Of a stretch of 64,000 nucleotides of DNA, positions 13,380 to 24,885 are shown in pieces. Under the pieces are notes generated by a model. The model was not told where the DNA came from. It was given only the letters and a program-made list of their open reading frames with translations, and did no database searches. The DNA is from Emydura subglobosa (Eukaryota; Chordata; Testudines; Chelidae): contig ML679960.1 in the NCBI GenBank assembly GCA_007922225.1, positions 4,782,198 to 4,846,197 of the forward strand, given 5' to 3'. Position numbers and translations under genes: made by a program. How positions within the stretch are numbered: position 1 is the first letter of the stretch; each line of letters starts with the position of its first letter.

Positions 13380-13944
13380 CTGTCAACTCTGCTCTCTTAA
13401 CATCTTATCCTCCTTCCCATATTGCCTCCTCCATCTCCTTGGCTGATTATCCATCATTGTTTTCAGTGAATCCTTGTTCCACAGAGTTCTGGCTTCTGAC
13501 TCTTGATTTGTACCCTTTCTTTGGGTGACCTCATCTTCCCATCAATAACCATTGCTATACTGATAATTCAGAAACCTTCTTGCCCAGACCTGACTTGACT
13601 CCATCTATCCAAAATCCTGTATCTCTGCCTCTTTTTCTAACATCTCCTGGATATCTAATATCTTCATCTTAACATGGCCCAAACAGAACTCTTTATCTCT
13701 CCTCTCCAGACCCTCCCCACTCACCCCACCTTTTGCCACAGTTAAGAACACTACCACCCCACCCATCATTTAGGCCAGGAGCCTGGGCTCCATCTTGGAC
13801 ATGACTCCTCTTTTTCTTTGCTATGTATATCCTAATAATATCTACATTCTGCAATTTCTTTCTCCAAAATCCATCTCTTTTTTTACCTCTTCAGCCAAAG
13901 CTTTCACCAGGCCTCCATTATCAGGATTATGGTAATCTTCTGAC
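13380..13944 (+). pseudogene. L2-type LINE reverse transcriptase relic, 5' piece
   Basis: Part of the C-terminal half of an L2-clade reverse transcriptase. The segment at about 13,530-13,600 reads a decayed version of the catalytic palm box (CYTDNSETFL, where intact L2 has a YADD-type motif). It is followed by 'LNMAQTELFISP'-like residues near 13,670 and the region preceding the conserved 'DYCN' box. Stops and frameshifts abound. The coding sense is plus. The element is interrupted at about 13,944 by a MITE and resumes at about 14,256. Confidence 0.75.
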
Positions 13945-14255
13945 ACTCACACTGGCTACAGCTACACTGACGGCGGTAAAGTTAGATCAATTTCTCTGGA
14001 TCGACTGAGAGGTCAGTGAAGACCCACTCAGTTGATCCAGAAATCAATGTACTAAGACCACTTTCACAAGTGGCGTAGCCTGCGTTGACGGGAACGTGCG
14101 TCGACGGGAACGTGGTTCCTGTCGGTGCAATGCAGTGAAGATGGCGCACAGAAGAGAAGCAGAGAAATCACGGGAGTTAAGCAAGTTTTTTGCGTAGCTT
14201 GCATAACTCCCATCGACTGCCGCTGAATCTCAGAGGTAAGTGTAGACAGGGTCTC
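13945..14255. mobile_element. MITE inserted in the L2 relic
   Basis: About 310 bp with imperfect terminal inverted repeats: left 'gctacagctacactga', right 'taagtgtagacagggtc'. Inside, 13,985-14,048 can fold: 'tctggatcgactgag' pairs with 'ctcagttgatccaga'. A 17-nt unit containing 'gacgggaacgtg' is repeated twice in tandem at about 14,083-14,114. The L2 sequence on the two sides is co-linear, which defines both ends of the insertion. It resembles 'gtctacact' hAT-type MITEs of turtles and crocodilians. Confidence 0.75.
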
Positions 14256-14690
14256 TGTTGTCCTGAATCCTATGCAAAACACAACCACTAAGATAATTTT
14301 CCTTGCCCATTGATCTCACCACGTCACTCCCTCTTTGAATCCTCTCACTGAGTCAAAATCAAGCTTCTGTTCTTTATGTCACGGCCCTGCATAACTCTAT
14401 CCTTGCTATTGCCTCCAACCAGTTCTTTTTTCACATTGTCCTGTAACCCCTCAGCCCTGCCAGTGGTGCCCAGTTTGTCTGATATTCCCACAGCGTAAGC
14501 ATGCTTTATTCCATACCACCCCATGAATGGAATGCCCTTCCTGAGTTAGACCCTACCACTACCATCGTCTCTGCATTCAGATCTTTCATGAAGAACCTCT
14601 TCTACTAGGACACCTAAATGCAACTAACTGGTTGACCAAGGCAAGGTTGTGGGGCATTTGGTGGTAGCATAAACTAAAAGTTATATTGTT
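14256..14690 (+). pseudogene. L2-type LINE reverse transcriptase relic, 3' piece
   Basis: Continues the piece left of the MITE. It begins with a 'caaaacacaaccactaagat' block and reads decayed residues matching the L2 C-terminal '(R)SDHVTP-LL-LHWLP' region ('SHHVTPSLNPLT'). Further on comes a 'ccatgaatggaatgcccttc' block (the 'WN-LP' motif) and 'agatctttcatgaagaac'. Together with the 5' piece it forms a roughly 1-kb L2 3' segment. The 3' UTR boundary is uncertain. Confidence 0.7.
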
Positions 14691-15912
14691 AAAACATTGT
14701 TTTATCAGGAGGTAGCCAACTTATCTTCCGACTACTTTAAGAGACATGTTGTATCTGTTTCCTACCCTCTTATTGACTTATTTTTTGTAAGCACTTAAAC
14801 AAAAGGAGACATGGTCCCCACCCCTATGTGCAGGGTTTATCACACTCAGGGTACTAATGGAAATGAGTAATAATTAATAGTAATTTTCCTGATTTTGTAG
14901 CCATTGTGCACACAGTCATACCACTGGGTGTTCCTTGAATAGAAGATAAATAATCATTGAGAAAAGGATATCAAATAGGTATGTATTGTATACTTCTGTC
15001 CTTCAGTACAAGGAAGTAAACCAAAAAACAAAAGTGCCATTCTGTGTGATTTATGAGAGGGATGAATAAAATAAGTCAAAGACAAGGCTATATTCCTTTA
15101 TACATGAGGTCTTTTGCTAAAGTATTTCAAAAAACTAACAATAAAATCTGCAAGAGCAGAAAGGATATGATGAAGCTCAATGAAGATTAAAATATAGAGA
15201 CTATATGTATCAAATTGAGTGTGTCTAGCTACAGTGGCTTGTAATTTCCTACTTGTTGAAGATTATGAAGAGCACTGATGGTTGGTCTGCAAAATAATGA
15301 CAAAGAACAGAGAGCTGAGAGTTGCTATGAAAAGGGAACAGTAAATAATAAGGCAGAATATAGATAAATACAGAAAGGCATAGAACTGAAAGAGTAATGG
15401 ATAAAAAAAGACAATGCACATAAATGTAAGAGAATGAATAGTCAGCTGAATCTTTATCCCATGACTCAGTGCATCATAAAATATAGAGTGTAAAAAAGAC
15501 AAAGTCAAAAGGCAGGTCTATTTGTGTGTGTAATGAATAATGAGAAATTGCAAAGACAAAGAAAACAAATCTTACTGTCTGCATAGAATAGAGATGGCTT
15601 TGAATTTTTATCACACAACTCTCCATGCTTCATAAAATATAAAGAATACAAAAATAGAAGAGACATCAGACAAGCCAGCATGCAACATGAAAGTGAAGAA
15701 ACAGCAGCAGCTGGTCTTGCCAGAGTGGAAATAATAAACCTGGTGCAGTCAGTTAAGAAAGAAGGGTACTGATTAATATGAATACATCTCTAACTGAGAG
15801 AAAAGCAGGCAACATACAAAGGGCTTAGTTTACCAATACCTTGATATTTGACAATTGCTGGAGGTAGCACATTAGCAGTCTACTCTTGTCAAAAAATAGC
15901 ATGGTTTGTTCA
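14691..15912. other. Unassigned sequence
   Basis: No recognisable gene or repeat. It is A-rich on the plus strand between 15,100 and 15,700. Confidence 0.5.
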
Positions 15913-16135
15913 TTGGGAACATAGGAATTGCCATGCCAGACCAGACTAGACTTCATTTGGTCTAGTATCTTGTCTTTAACAGTGGCCAACAATAGGTACT
16001 ACAGAGATTGATGCAAGAAACTCCATAAAAGGCAGTTATGGAGTGACCAGCCCATTGTGGAAGTTGCTTCTTAATCCCTATCAGTTAGATGATGATATGT
16101 TCTGAAGTTTAAGGATCGATGGCCTCTATCCAGCC
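15913..16135 (+). mobile_element. Amniote interspersed repeat, class not assigned
   Basis: It carries the order 'gggaacataggaattgccat', 'ccagaccagacta', 'ggtctagtatcttgtctt', 'acagtggccaac' and a 'ttcttaatccctatcagtta' block. I recognise this as a widespread sauropsid repeat. Its class is not clear to me, and the orientation given is only that in which I remember it. Confidence 0.6.
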
Positions 16136-18385
16136 AAGCACTGACGGACATTAGTAACCTTAAACACAGGAGCATATACTTAAGATTACACACAGGCTAT
16201 CGATTTAAGTCCGGAAGTTTTGCAAAAGTTTATGCTCTAAACCTTTGGCCAATGATATCTATAGCTTAATTAAAGTCACATAAAAAACCCATACACAGAA
16301 ATGATCTGCTCCATACCTAAATTGATAAAGAATAAGCAGCTTCAGAAGCTGAACTCTAAAAAGTATCTCATAACTATGCCAAGGCAATTGGCCTATTAAC
16401 CAACACTCCCAAGTTTCCATGACTGTTATGAATTTTCCCCTTTGTGGTCTGCTCGTCTTGAGCTTCAGAAATTTGACACACACCCGTCTATCTTTTTCAG
16501 GCCCTTGGGATTGCTTTCAAACTCTTATCGCTTTCAGTGGTACTAAAACAAACTGTACCCCAGGTGTCATGACTGAGTGTATAACCACCATAAAAACAGC
16601 ATTATATAGAATAGAAAATGACTAGAAAATGCAAACTGGTCTACTTGAATATTAGCATCCCATGTTTGACCAGATTTACTTAAAAGTACAGATTGTTGTT
16701 GTATTATATGCCTATACTGCAGAAACTTTATCCTACAGAGCATCTTCTGCCACAATAAAATATGCATACATGGATATATTCTGGGATACAGCACAAGCAT
16801 CAAGAAGCTTAATGAGTGCTGACAAAGGTATATGATACCTTTAACCAAAACTCTGCATCTACTTTGCTGGAAAGACATCATAGTTTAAGGCACACATTTG
16901 ATCACAAATGTATGTTAATGATTATCTACTGGAAAGTCCTACAAATCTGTTCTGAGAAGCAGCAATGGTTTTATAAGTGATTTTCTAGACAGACTGAAGG
17001 TGGCACTGCTATTGATGCTAGGACTATTCTCAATTATTTATTTATGCAATTGCTAGAAATGGACAAATCTTAGGGGAGCATATAAAGAAGAGAAAATAAT
17101 GGACTGAATTGTGTAGCATGTTTTAATTTAGTAAATTTGAATGCAGCCCACAGAAAAATATAGGGAGAAGACAACTCTACTTTCTCCAGATTGAAAGTGA
17201 TTTAGGTCCCAATTTTAAGAATCAGCAACTTAAAAAAACCACCAGCATAAAGGAGGGGACATTCTTGGGTGGTGTGTGGTTGGTGGAATGTCCCTACGTT
17301 GCCCCTGTGACCTGGAATATGACCAGGGCATGCTGCACCCCAGCTACTCTGAGTTGCTGCAGTCTCACACAAGCTCATTGCAGCAGAATGTAAGTTAAAG
17401 CAGCCACTGGGAATTCTCTAGTTTATACTGGAGGCTTCTCAGGGTCTGGACGCACAGAAGGAATTAGGTATTGTGATGCTGAGCTGTCTCTGGAACATAG
17501 GAAATACAAAAATGGCGCACAACTATCTTTCTCACCCATCCCTAATTTCCTGCACTAAGCTTAGCCCTGACACAACTGACAGTTTTAGAGTTTAGAACAA
17601 AAAAACCAAATAAGTTAGAGGAGGTTATTTCCCTATGTTTCCTCCCCTCACTCTACAAATACATTATTTATGGGCCCTGCCAGTCAGGTGCTGTTAAGTG
17701 GATCGCATTATACTGTACTTTCCCTGTACATGTGTGGGTTGTTTTTATCTCAAATTCTAGTTAAGTATGTCTATTATAAACAGAATAAAAAGTCTGGGGA
17801 AGCATACATACTTTCTCTTATATTTGCAAATTCTTAATGTAGCTACAATGTACCACAATTAATTTAAGATCATTATTTCAAAATGCATAAATAATAATAA
17901 TACTTTAGAAAATGGGGTCTCACTGAAAATTACTGTATTGAATAACAATCTCCTTTCCCAAACTCTTTGCAACATAGAGAAGCATGTAAAGAAACAAGGG
18001 TAACTTGTCGTGATGTCATTTGTGTGTTTTTTTTCCTTTGCCTGCTGATATTTCAGATCCTTCCTTTGTTTGTGTACATCAAGAATTAAAATGAGCACAT
18101 ATGTCAAAACTTGAAATACTTTCATATCTTAATGAACGTTGAAAGCTGTGAGTTGGGCTTGGTTGTCTATAGCAGAAAGAAACAAGAGAGACTCAACATC
18201 AGCGGCCTGAGGACCTTTAATCATTTATGTTTTCTCTGGGTTTAAAAATGCCTTTTTAGTAAGAAGTTAAGAAGGCGAAAGAGTGACATTGATTTTTATT
18301 CTGATATTTTGGAAACTAGCCCTCAAATTTTATTTATTTACTTCTTTAAGTATAAGAAAAAAGCAAAGAACCTCATAAAAGGGCT
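16136..18385. other. Unassigned sequence
   Basis: No gene is supportable. The GC-richer stretch at about 17,210-17,600 may be an unrecognised repeat, since it has a sharp composition change against its flanks, but I found no terminal repeats. Confidence 0.45.
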
Positions 18386-18456
18386 AAAATTATATATACA
18401 TACACTATTATGTATAATGTATGTATTATACACATACATTATATACATACATACAC
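18386..18456. repeat. TATA/CATA simple sequence with internal dyads
   Basis: About 70 bp of alternating TA, CATA and TGTA words. Segments such as 'tataatgtatgtattata' are self-complementary over part of their length. It is a likely microsatellite with cruciform potential. Confidence 0.8.
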
Positions 18457-18898
18457 ACCCCCAAATAAAACCCTTCATTATCTTTAAATTTCATTCGTCC
18501 TTACAAAATCATCTGTGAAAAAACAAAAATATTTGTATAGCCTCACTTAAAGTTATCAATTAATATTATTTATTAATTTGCACAGTATATTACATAAAAA
18601 ACTAAGCTAAAAAACCATTATTAAGGTTGCAGACTCAAGAGTTAGAAAATGACAGTTTTAAGATTGCTTGTGCAACCTTAATTCAGCCCCCTTTTACATA
18701 AGTGTTATAATACAATCTTTAGTTATATGATCACACACTCTGCCTCATTCAGTGTACAGGTTGGATAGTGCTCCCCTAAGGAACAGCTATTCAATATTTA
18801 TTTTTATCTTCAGTTATTCAGCACTATTCAAACTCTGCTTTGAATACAGAATTATTAATTTCCTCGTGGATTTTGCTGTGGTGCTCTCCTCTTAGTAT
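18457..18898. other. Unassigned AT-rich sequence
   Basis: Nothing recognised. It is very AT-rich. Confidence 0.55.
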
Positions 18899-18990
18899 TT
18901 TAGTGCTTTACAAGCATTAATGAGGCGAGGAGGTATTATTATCCCCATTTTACACAGGGGGAATTGAGGCACAGAAATTAAAGTCAAAAG
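18899..18990 (-). mobile_element. MIR-type (CORE) SINE fragment
   Basis: In reverse it keeps the conserved MIR core: 'gtgctttacaagcattaa', then 'attattatccccattttaca' and 'gaattgaggcacag'. Only the central and 3' parts are present. Confidence 0.8.
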
Positions 18991-20565
18991 TGTTAATTTT
19001 GGGTGTCTAATTTCAGAAGTAGATTTTTAGAGTACTTAGCAGTTTATTGCATTTTATATATTCAGAGCAGAGCTTCCATTGACTTCAGTTGCAGCTGTGA
19101 GTACTTGGTACTTTTTCACATCAAAGCCCAGGTGTCTCATCTCTGCAAGGACTTATTTTTATATTCCAGACCAGAACTTCAGACATCTGCCATGAAAAGA
19201 TAAAAATGCCAAGTAAAAGTTTCCTTTCCCTAGTCTCCAAACATGGGATTTCCCTCTCAGGATACATTGATACAGTGGCAGGAAGGACTATATTCAGTGC
19301 TGGACCAGGGACAGCTTTAAGGTCTGAATTTTCCTTGTGAGGGCTAAAATAATTACATAGATATTACAAAGATGTGCATTGTAGAAAACCCTAATAATAG
19401 ATTTGTCATTATAAAAGAGTTCTAGCTTTTCAAAAGCACACAATACTTACCTTCTACGCGTGGAATCCTCCAGAATATTAAGTATTAAAATTATGGCATT
19501 GTTCTGTGTGAATAAGATAGTAGGTGGACTGAATCAGAACATCATCAAAATATGATGGATTGTCAAAGATGAAATATTTCATGGAGATGTATCAATTCTG
19601 AGAAAGTTTTCAATGGGAAGGTTTATGAGGTCCCAGGTGTAATCTCCAGTCACTTCCAGAGACAAAGAGAGAGACATAACCCAGATTGAAATTGTGAGCT
19701 TTTTGATCTAAAAATGGGTGTTTCAGCACAAAGCTACTTTGTGAAAATGTTTGAAAGGTTTTGTTTTCATACCAATCTGGAATGTAAACAAAATTTCAAA
19801 ACCTTTGAAGATCGTCATGAAACAGAATTATCATCATGAAGCAGAAATTATCATTCTCTAGCTAGCTTTAGTATTAGGTCATTTATGATGGTTCCTAAAA
19901 TCCATTAACTGTGACTTTTCCCTACATCAGAGCCCTGTACAGTGGGACTCAGGCAGAGGAATATTAAAATAGTGTCAATAAGAATATTAATAGCTCTTAC
20001 AGGCATTCCTAAGATGTTTTGGGAAAACATAGAGCTTAGTAAAAACATATGATGGTACATCATGCTATATGGGTTTTACTGGCACCCCTATTTGGGCCAT
20101 TTTGCATAACTCACTCATGGCTTCCCAAACTATGACAAATGGTCACTGCAAACTTATTCCCAGTCAAACCTTTCTCCAGCCTACCCCATATTATTTATTT
20201 TACCTCTCTGTAAATATATAAATTCTATATATTCTGCAAATATATAGATAGGGTTATCTTTTTCTGTGTTTAAAGTCCACAAAATATATTAAATTCATTA
20301 GTGAGTGACAATTATTACAGACTGGAAAACATGAGCACATTCTGTGTTTGTACTGCACCCTGCCCAATGGGATCAAAACTTGGCTATCACAATATACACA
20401 TTTAAAATTGCTAATAATAAAAGCCTCAACAGAATTACCATCCTGTATAAATTCAGTACATGCAACAGGCCAAAATTCGAAAGCAGACAAACAAACCACA
20501 CCAGACGAAAGCCAATGTCATTTTTAAAAACAGAAAACTTTGTCAGCTTTATTTCCCACTCTTTT
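18991..20565. other. Unassigned sequence
   Basis: No gene is recognised. A partial palindromic 'cttccattgacttcagttgc' word at about 19,072 resembles the core of micro-foldback elements seen elsewhere here. The rest is AT-rich. Confidence 0.45.
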
Positions 20566-21189
20566 TCATAGACTCATAGATTCCATAGCCTCAAGGGATC
20601 ACTGTGATCATCTAGTTTGACCTGCTGTATATCAGAGACCACAGAACTTCCCCAAAATAATTCCTTTTGAACTTGACCTATCCTTTAGAAAAACATCCAG
20701 TCTTGATTAAAAAAATTGCTAGTGATGAGCAATCCATCACAACCTTTGGTAAATTGTTCCAGGGGTTAATTACCCTCCCTGTTAAATATGTATGCCTTAT
20801 TTGCAATCTGAACTTGTCTAGCTTCAACTTCCAGCATCTTGTTATAACTTTGCTAGATGGAATTAAATATTTGTTCCCCATGTAGGTATTTATACACTGT
20901 GAACAAGTCACTTCTTAACCTTTTCTTTGTTAAGCTAAATAGATTGAGCTCCATGAGTCTATCACTATAAGGCATATTTCTAATCCTTTAATCATTCTCA
21001 TAGCTCTTCTCTGAATCCTCTCCAGTTTATCAATATCCTGCTTGAATAGTGGACACAAAAACTGGATGCAGTATCACAGCAGTGCCAAATACAAAAGTGA
21101 AATAACCTTGTTCCTCCTACTCGAGATTCCTTGTTCATGCATTCCAGGATCACAATGGTCCTTTTGGCTACCATATTACACTGGGAGCT
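20566..21189 (-). mobile_element. CR1 LINE 3' end, left piece
   Basis: The minus-strand sense runs right to left and ends at 20,566 with the CR1 tail motif (plus-strand 'tcatagactcataga'). Preceding it are CR1 blocks such as 'gtgatcatctagtttgacct', 'cccctggaacaattt' (minus sense) and the 'gagctcaatctatttagctt' region. The element stops at 21,189 after 'ctgggagct' and resumes at 24,712, because an RTE-like LINE has inserted. Confidence 0.85.
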
Positions 21190-21199
21190 TTATTTATTT

Positions 21200-21960
21200 T
21201 GTATTAGATACTTTTGTGCCTTGTGGCATATGAGGCAACCCTGTCTTTCCACCTCAGTCTGTCTAATGTCATGTTTCTTGCTCCATTATAGTCTGTTTCC
21301 AAGACAGCATCATCTTTCCCAAGGATTTTCATAAATCATCTGGTGTCCTCTTCCTTTTCATCTTCCACCAGGTGGTATCCAGTCAATGGCTAGGCTAGAA
21401 ATACAGTTTTTTTACATCTGTAAAACATCCAAACCACTTCAGGCTTCTTTTTTGAATCATTGTCTCTGTAGTCTGCTAGCCAGTCCTTTGACACATATCA
21501 GCATTAGTTATTTTATCCCACTTGTAGATATTAACTATTCTTCACAATCATCTCTGATGGAATATATTAAGTTGTCTGTTGTGGGTTTCTAGCAGTTGCC
21601 AAGTTTCAGAATGCTGGTATCAAATTTACATTATATGACTTTATCTTGGTTTTTGTGTCAATCTCCCTATTTTTGCAGGTATTTGTCAATCTCAGGAAGT
21701 CTCAATTTGCATTCTTAATTCTTGGAATTATGAAGTTGGCTATTGGCACTAATTTTGCTTCCAAGATATCAATACTCGTTAAGCATGTTGTATTCTTCAC
21801 CATTGATCACATATGCACCATCATTGCTCACTCCTCTTTCAATTATTATGACTTCTGTTTTCTTTTGGCTGATTCTTAATCCTACTTTGGCAGCCTTCCA
21901 GTTGACATTGGTAGTGATCTTTTTCATAGCATCATCATCTTTAAAGACAAACCAGAGCTG
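21200..21960 (-). pseudogene. RTE-like LINE C-terminal protein relic
   Basis: In minus sense, 'AKVGLRISQKKTEVIII' and 'YLGSKISAN' (about 21,960-21,740) match the thumb region that follows the RT palm in many non-LTR LINEs. Nearer the 3' end, 'RSLKWFGCF', 'KRKRTPDDL' and 'DRLRWKDRVASYATRHK' (about 21,470-21,215) match the terminal basic and Trp-rich domain. Stops and frameshifts break the frame. The catalytic palm that should precede this block is missing. Confidence 0.7.
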
Positions 21961-22059
21961 GATTCAGTATCACAACTACCCAGAGCTGTTTGGGGCCATG
22001 AGTACTGGGGTCTGTGACTTTGCACTGGGAATAAGGAGGGAGGCTGCAACTAGTTAAGT

Positions 22060-22780
22060 GGGGAAAGTAGTGTTATTCCTTGCCAATTTTCAGTCACCAG
22101 TTGGTTTCCTTTCTTTAGTAATTTACAGATCCCCCTTTCTTCCATTCCTCTGGGCAGAATTCTTTCTCCCAAACTATATCACAAAGTTTGTGTATTTCAT
22201 GTACTACCACCCCCTCTCCAGCTTTAAGTATTTCAGCAGTGATCTTATCTTGACCAGGTGCTTTGCCATTTTTAGCTACATAATTGCTTCCTTTATTTCT
22301 GCTTCTGAAATTTCTAGCAGTGAGATATTTAATTCTTCACCTTCTTCACATCCATCAATTGGAATTATTGGCTCTGGTTAGTTGAGTACTTCATTAAAAT
22401 ATTCACACCATCATTCCTTTTGTTCTGTTTCCGTTGTTAACAATCTCCTATCTTTCTCTTTTATGATATCATTGTGACTCTGGAACTGTGATGATAATTG
22501 CTTACCCACCTGGAACAGTTTCTTGGAGTTGCCTCTCTCTAATGTTTCTTCAGCTTCTCATTTTTTTGTCTAGTGTTCTCTCTTATCTTTCAGACACAAC
22601 TGCTTTACCTTTTATCTTTCTCTACATATTTCTACGGCAACTTACATTGTTCTTCTTCTCATGTCACCTATGCTTGTCTCTTTTTTTAAGACTTTTCTTT
22701 CTTCGGTCAATTTCCATGTGTATGTGCTCTCTTCTTTCCTTGATCCTCTTGTCCAAATGAAGTTGTGGAAATGTGACTTG
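22060..22780 (-). pseudogene. RTE-like LINE RT N-terminal relic
   Basis: Minus-strand translation gives 'NGKAPGQDKITAEILKAGE' at about 22,276-22,220. This is the RT motif 'GKAPGxDxIxAExLKxGG' of RTE-like and related LINEs. Next comes 'CDIVWEKEFCPEEWKKG', the 'iW..e.iP.dWk.g' motif. Upstream are 'WCEYFNEVLN' and 'ISEAEIKEAI'. The frame is broken by stops. The sequence then jumps over the palm domain to the C-terminal block. Confidence 0.8.
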
Positions 22781-23498
22781 CTGAGGGTGGTTGGAGCGTT
22801 GCCCAGTGGTTGAGGCATAGACCCATGACATGATGGGGTGGGTTGTTGGTAGGGAATCCTGGGCCCTCCCACTCTGCCAGGCTCTGACCCAGGGCCCTTT
22901 GAGAGCTATCAGTGCTCTGACAGCCAGGGCTGCTTTTGGCTGCCTGCCTTGGGCCACAGCCTATCAATCACCCCCCTGTGATCGTCCCTAAATCACCATC
23001 TGGGTTTAGGCAGTGTGAGGGATGTCTGCTCACCAAAAAGACACCTTCTGGCATCTGCATGTAGTGAGGTCACTCTCTTTTCTCTCTTGGGTGGCAACTG
23101 CCTCCTCTGGCAGTATGGCCCAGCCTCCTGTACTAGCTTAGTCTAAGGGATTTCCCTTGTTGGGGTAGTTAAAAAAAATAAAAATAAAGGGGGATTAATC
23201 AAATCCAGAGTTCATATGAGAAAGAAAGGCTGTCTCTGCAGCATGTCCTCCCTTCCCTCTGGAGGGGACCTTTGGGCAGCTGTTTAGATTCTCTCTTTCC
23301 TCAGCTCTTCTCTCCTGGAGCTGCAGGGTGCAGGTCTGCTCTCTTCCCTGGGCTACCATCAAATGAGCTGCTTCTCTGCCTTTTAATTCCACCTCCAGTT
23401 GGTGCTTTTGCTACAGGTGTGGTGGGATGGGGCTGGCTGGGCACAGAGTAGTTCCTTAAACCCTTGTTGCCAGTGTGGGGTTTGTACACCCCATCACA
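22781..23498 (-). mobile_element. LTR-like block inserted in the RTE-like LINE
   Basis: About 720 bp of GC-richer DNA separates the endonuclease linker of the LINE ('RDVCRKLPV', ending at about 23,499) from its downstream part. In minus sense it begins 'tgtgatggggtgtacaaacc' and contains 'gggtttaagg'. The same start is present in the LTR-like fragment at 5.5-5.77 kb. An A-rich stretch lies at 23,171-23,190. Exact ends and target duplication are unresolved, and a composite of two insertions is possible. Confidence 0.5.
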
Positions 23499-24450
23499 GG
23501 CAGCTTCCTGCAGACATCTCTAAAGTGAGCTCATTGTTCCTCTATACCATCATGCACTGACTGCCACTCTTGGAGTCTGTCTGAAAGCTGGATTTTAAAA
23601 TTCCTCCTGATTCCTGTGTCAGACAGTTTGCTCACATCACATTCCATCTCTCCTTTCTTATAAGCTTGACTTTTTAGTCTTATGTTAACTGTTCTGACAA
23701 TAAAATAGTTGTGTGTTCCTACATCAGCATTTGTAAGACATTGTATAAATAGCAGTGAACTTCTCCATTGACGGCAATGAGATCTAATTATTTCTTGGTC
23801 ATTCTATCATGTGGCTTCCATGTTAATTTGCGTTTCCAGTGATGAGGGAAAAGCATCCTCACAATGCACTGATTATACATACTACATAGCTTAGTAAATC
23901 TTTCACCATTGTCTGTCTGCCCCTCAGTTCTGCATTTACACATGCAATGCTTTTATCCCTGGTTGTTGTTACCAACTTGGGCATTCATATCACCCATAAC
24001 CAGAATGTTATAAGCATGGACTTGGTTTAGTACATCTTGCAACTTGCCATAGTACATCTCTGCAACTTTACTTGTTTATCATGTTCATTGGTAGATGCAT
24101 AACACTGAATAACTTGATTGGTAACAAAATGTGTTCTTATATTTCGTGAGTCAGCTGGTTTGCATTTCTGTACAGCTTGCATTGCCTTTATGTCAAGGAG
24201 TCCCCAGCTCCTTCTATCTGAGTATCATCTTGCCTTCCTGAATAGGGTACTGTGATACTGTATGAATGGAGTCTTCCATGCCCAGTCTATCTCATTCCGC
24301 TCACACCAAGAGTACTAATACTGAACTGACTCAGTTTCCCAGTGTCTCACATTGTTCTCTAATTTCTAACTAATTTTAGTTTTAGCTATTAGGATTTCTT
24401 ATTTCAAATGATAAACTCCCTCATGGTTTTGCTGTATCTGCTTCCTACCA
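23499..24450 (-). pseudogene. RTE-like LINE endonuclease relic
   Basis: Minus-strand reading gives 'YNILVMGDMNAQVGNNNQG' (about 24,010-23,950). This is the 'viiGDfNAkvG' motif of apurinic-type endonucleases and includes the catalytic Asp/Asn pair. It is followed by 'NGERFTKLC', a 'LFPHHWKRKLTW' segment (the 'TlFphk.ihk.TW' motif) and a decayed 'DLIAVN'. The linker then reads 'IRRNFKIQLSDRLQEWQS'. Frames shift repeatedly. Confidence 0.75.
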
Positions 24451-24711
24451 CCATTCAAACTCATCTATTGTCAATGCATTGACTCTGAGAGGCTACATGA
24501 GACAGAGAGCATGGATAATTAAGATAGACTCTTTTATCATTATTGTTTCCATAGCAGTGACATTTTTTATGAGGACAGGTAGCTGGCCAACAATAGGTCC
24601 ATGGCTCCTTATTCAAGATATTCTGCGCAGCCAATGATAGGTATGGGGTTCCCTTATCCACCACCCAAGAGACGTGCCTAACAGCTTAGGATGCCCCAGG
24701 AGAGCACTTGA

Positions 24712-24885
24712 AGCTCATGTTCATGACCCCCAAAACTTTTACAGACTCTCTGCTATCCAGGATATAGTCCCCCATCTTGTAAATATGGCCTACAGTCTTT
24801 GTTCCTGGATTTAATCATTTACATTTGTCCATATTAAAACACATATTGTTTGCTTGTGCCCAGCTTTTTCATTGCCAAAGCCCTA
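24712..24885 (-). mobile_element. CR1 LINE, right piece
   Basis: Continues the CR1 at 20,566-21,189 after removal of the RTE-like insertion. It starts 'aagctcatgttcatgaccc', then shows 'gtcccccatcttgtaaat', 'ggcctacagtctttgttcct' and 'acatattgtttgcttgtgcc', all blocks expected upstream of the left piece in CR1. It ends before about 24,885. Confidence 0.8.

Larger units (their letters stand above)
21190..24711 (-). mobile_element. RTE-like LINE inserted in CR1
   Basis: A decayed non-LTR retrotransposon on the minus strand with endonuclease, linker, RT N-terminal and C-terminal parts in the correct order from right to left. Its A-rich 3' end abuts the CR1 at 21,190 ('ttatttattttgta' on plus). 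The 5' end is at about 24,711, next to the resumed CR1. Span minus the ~720-bp LTR-like block inside it is about 2.8 kb, close to an RTE-class element (about 3.3 kb) lacking part of its RT. A duplicated 'agct' flanks both joins and may be a short target duplication. The clade is an inference from motif style. Confidence 0.75.
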
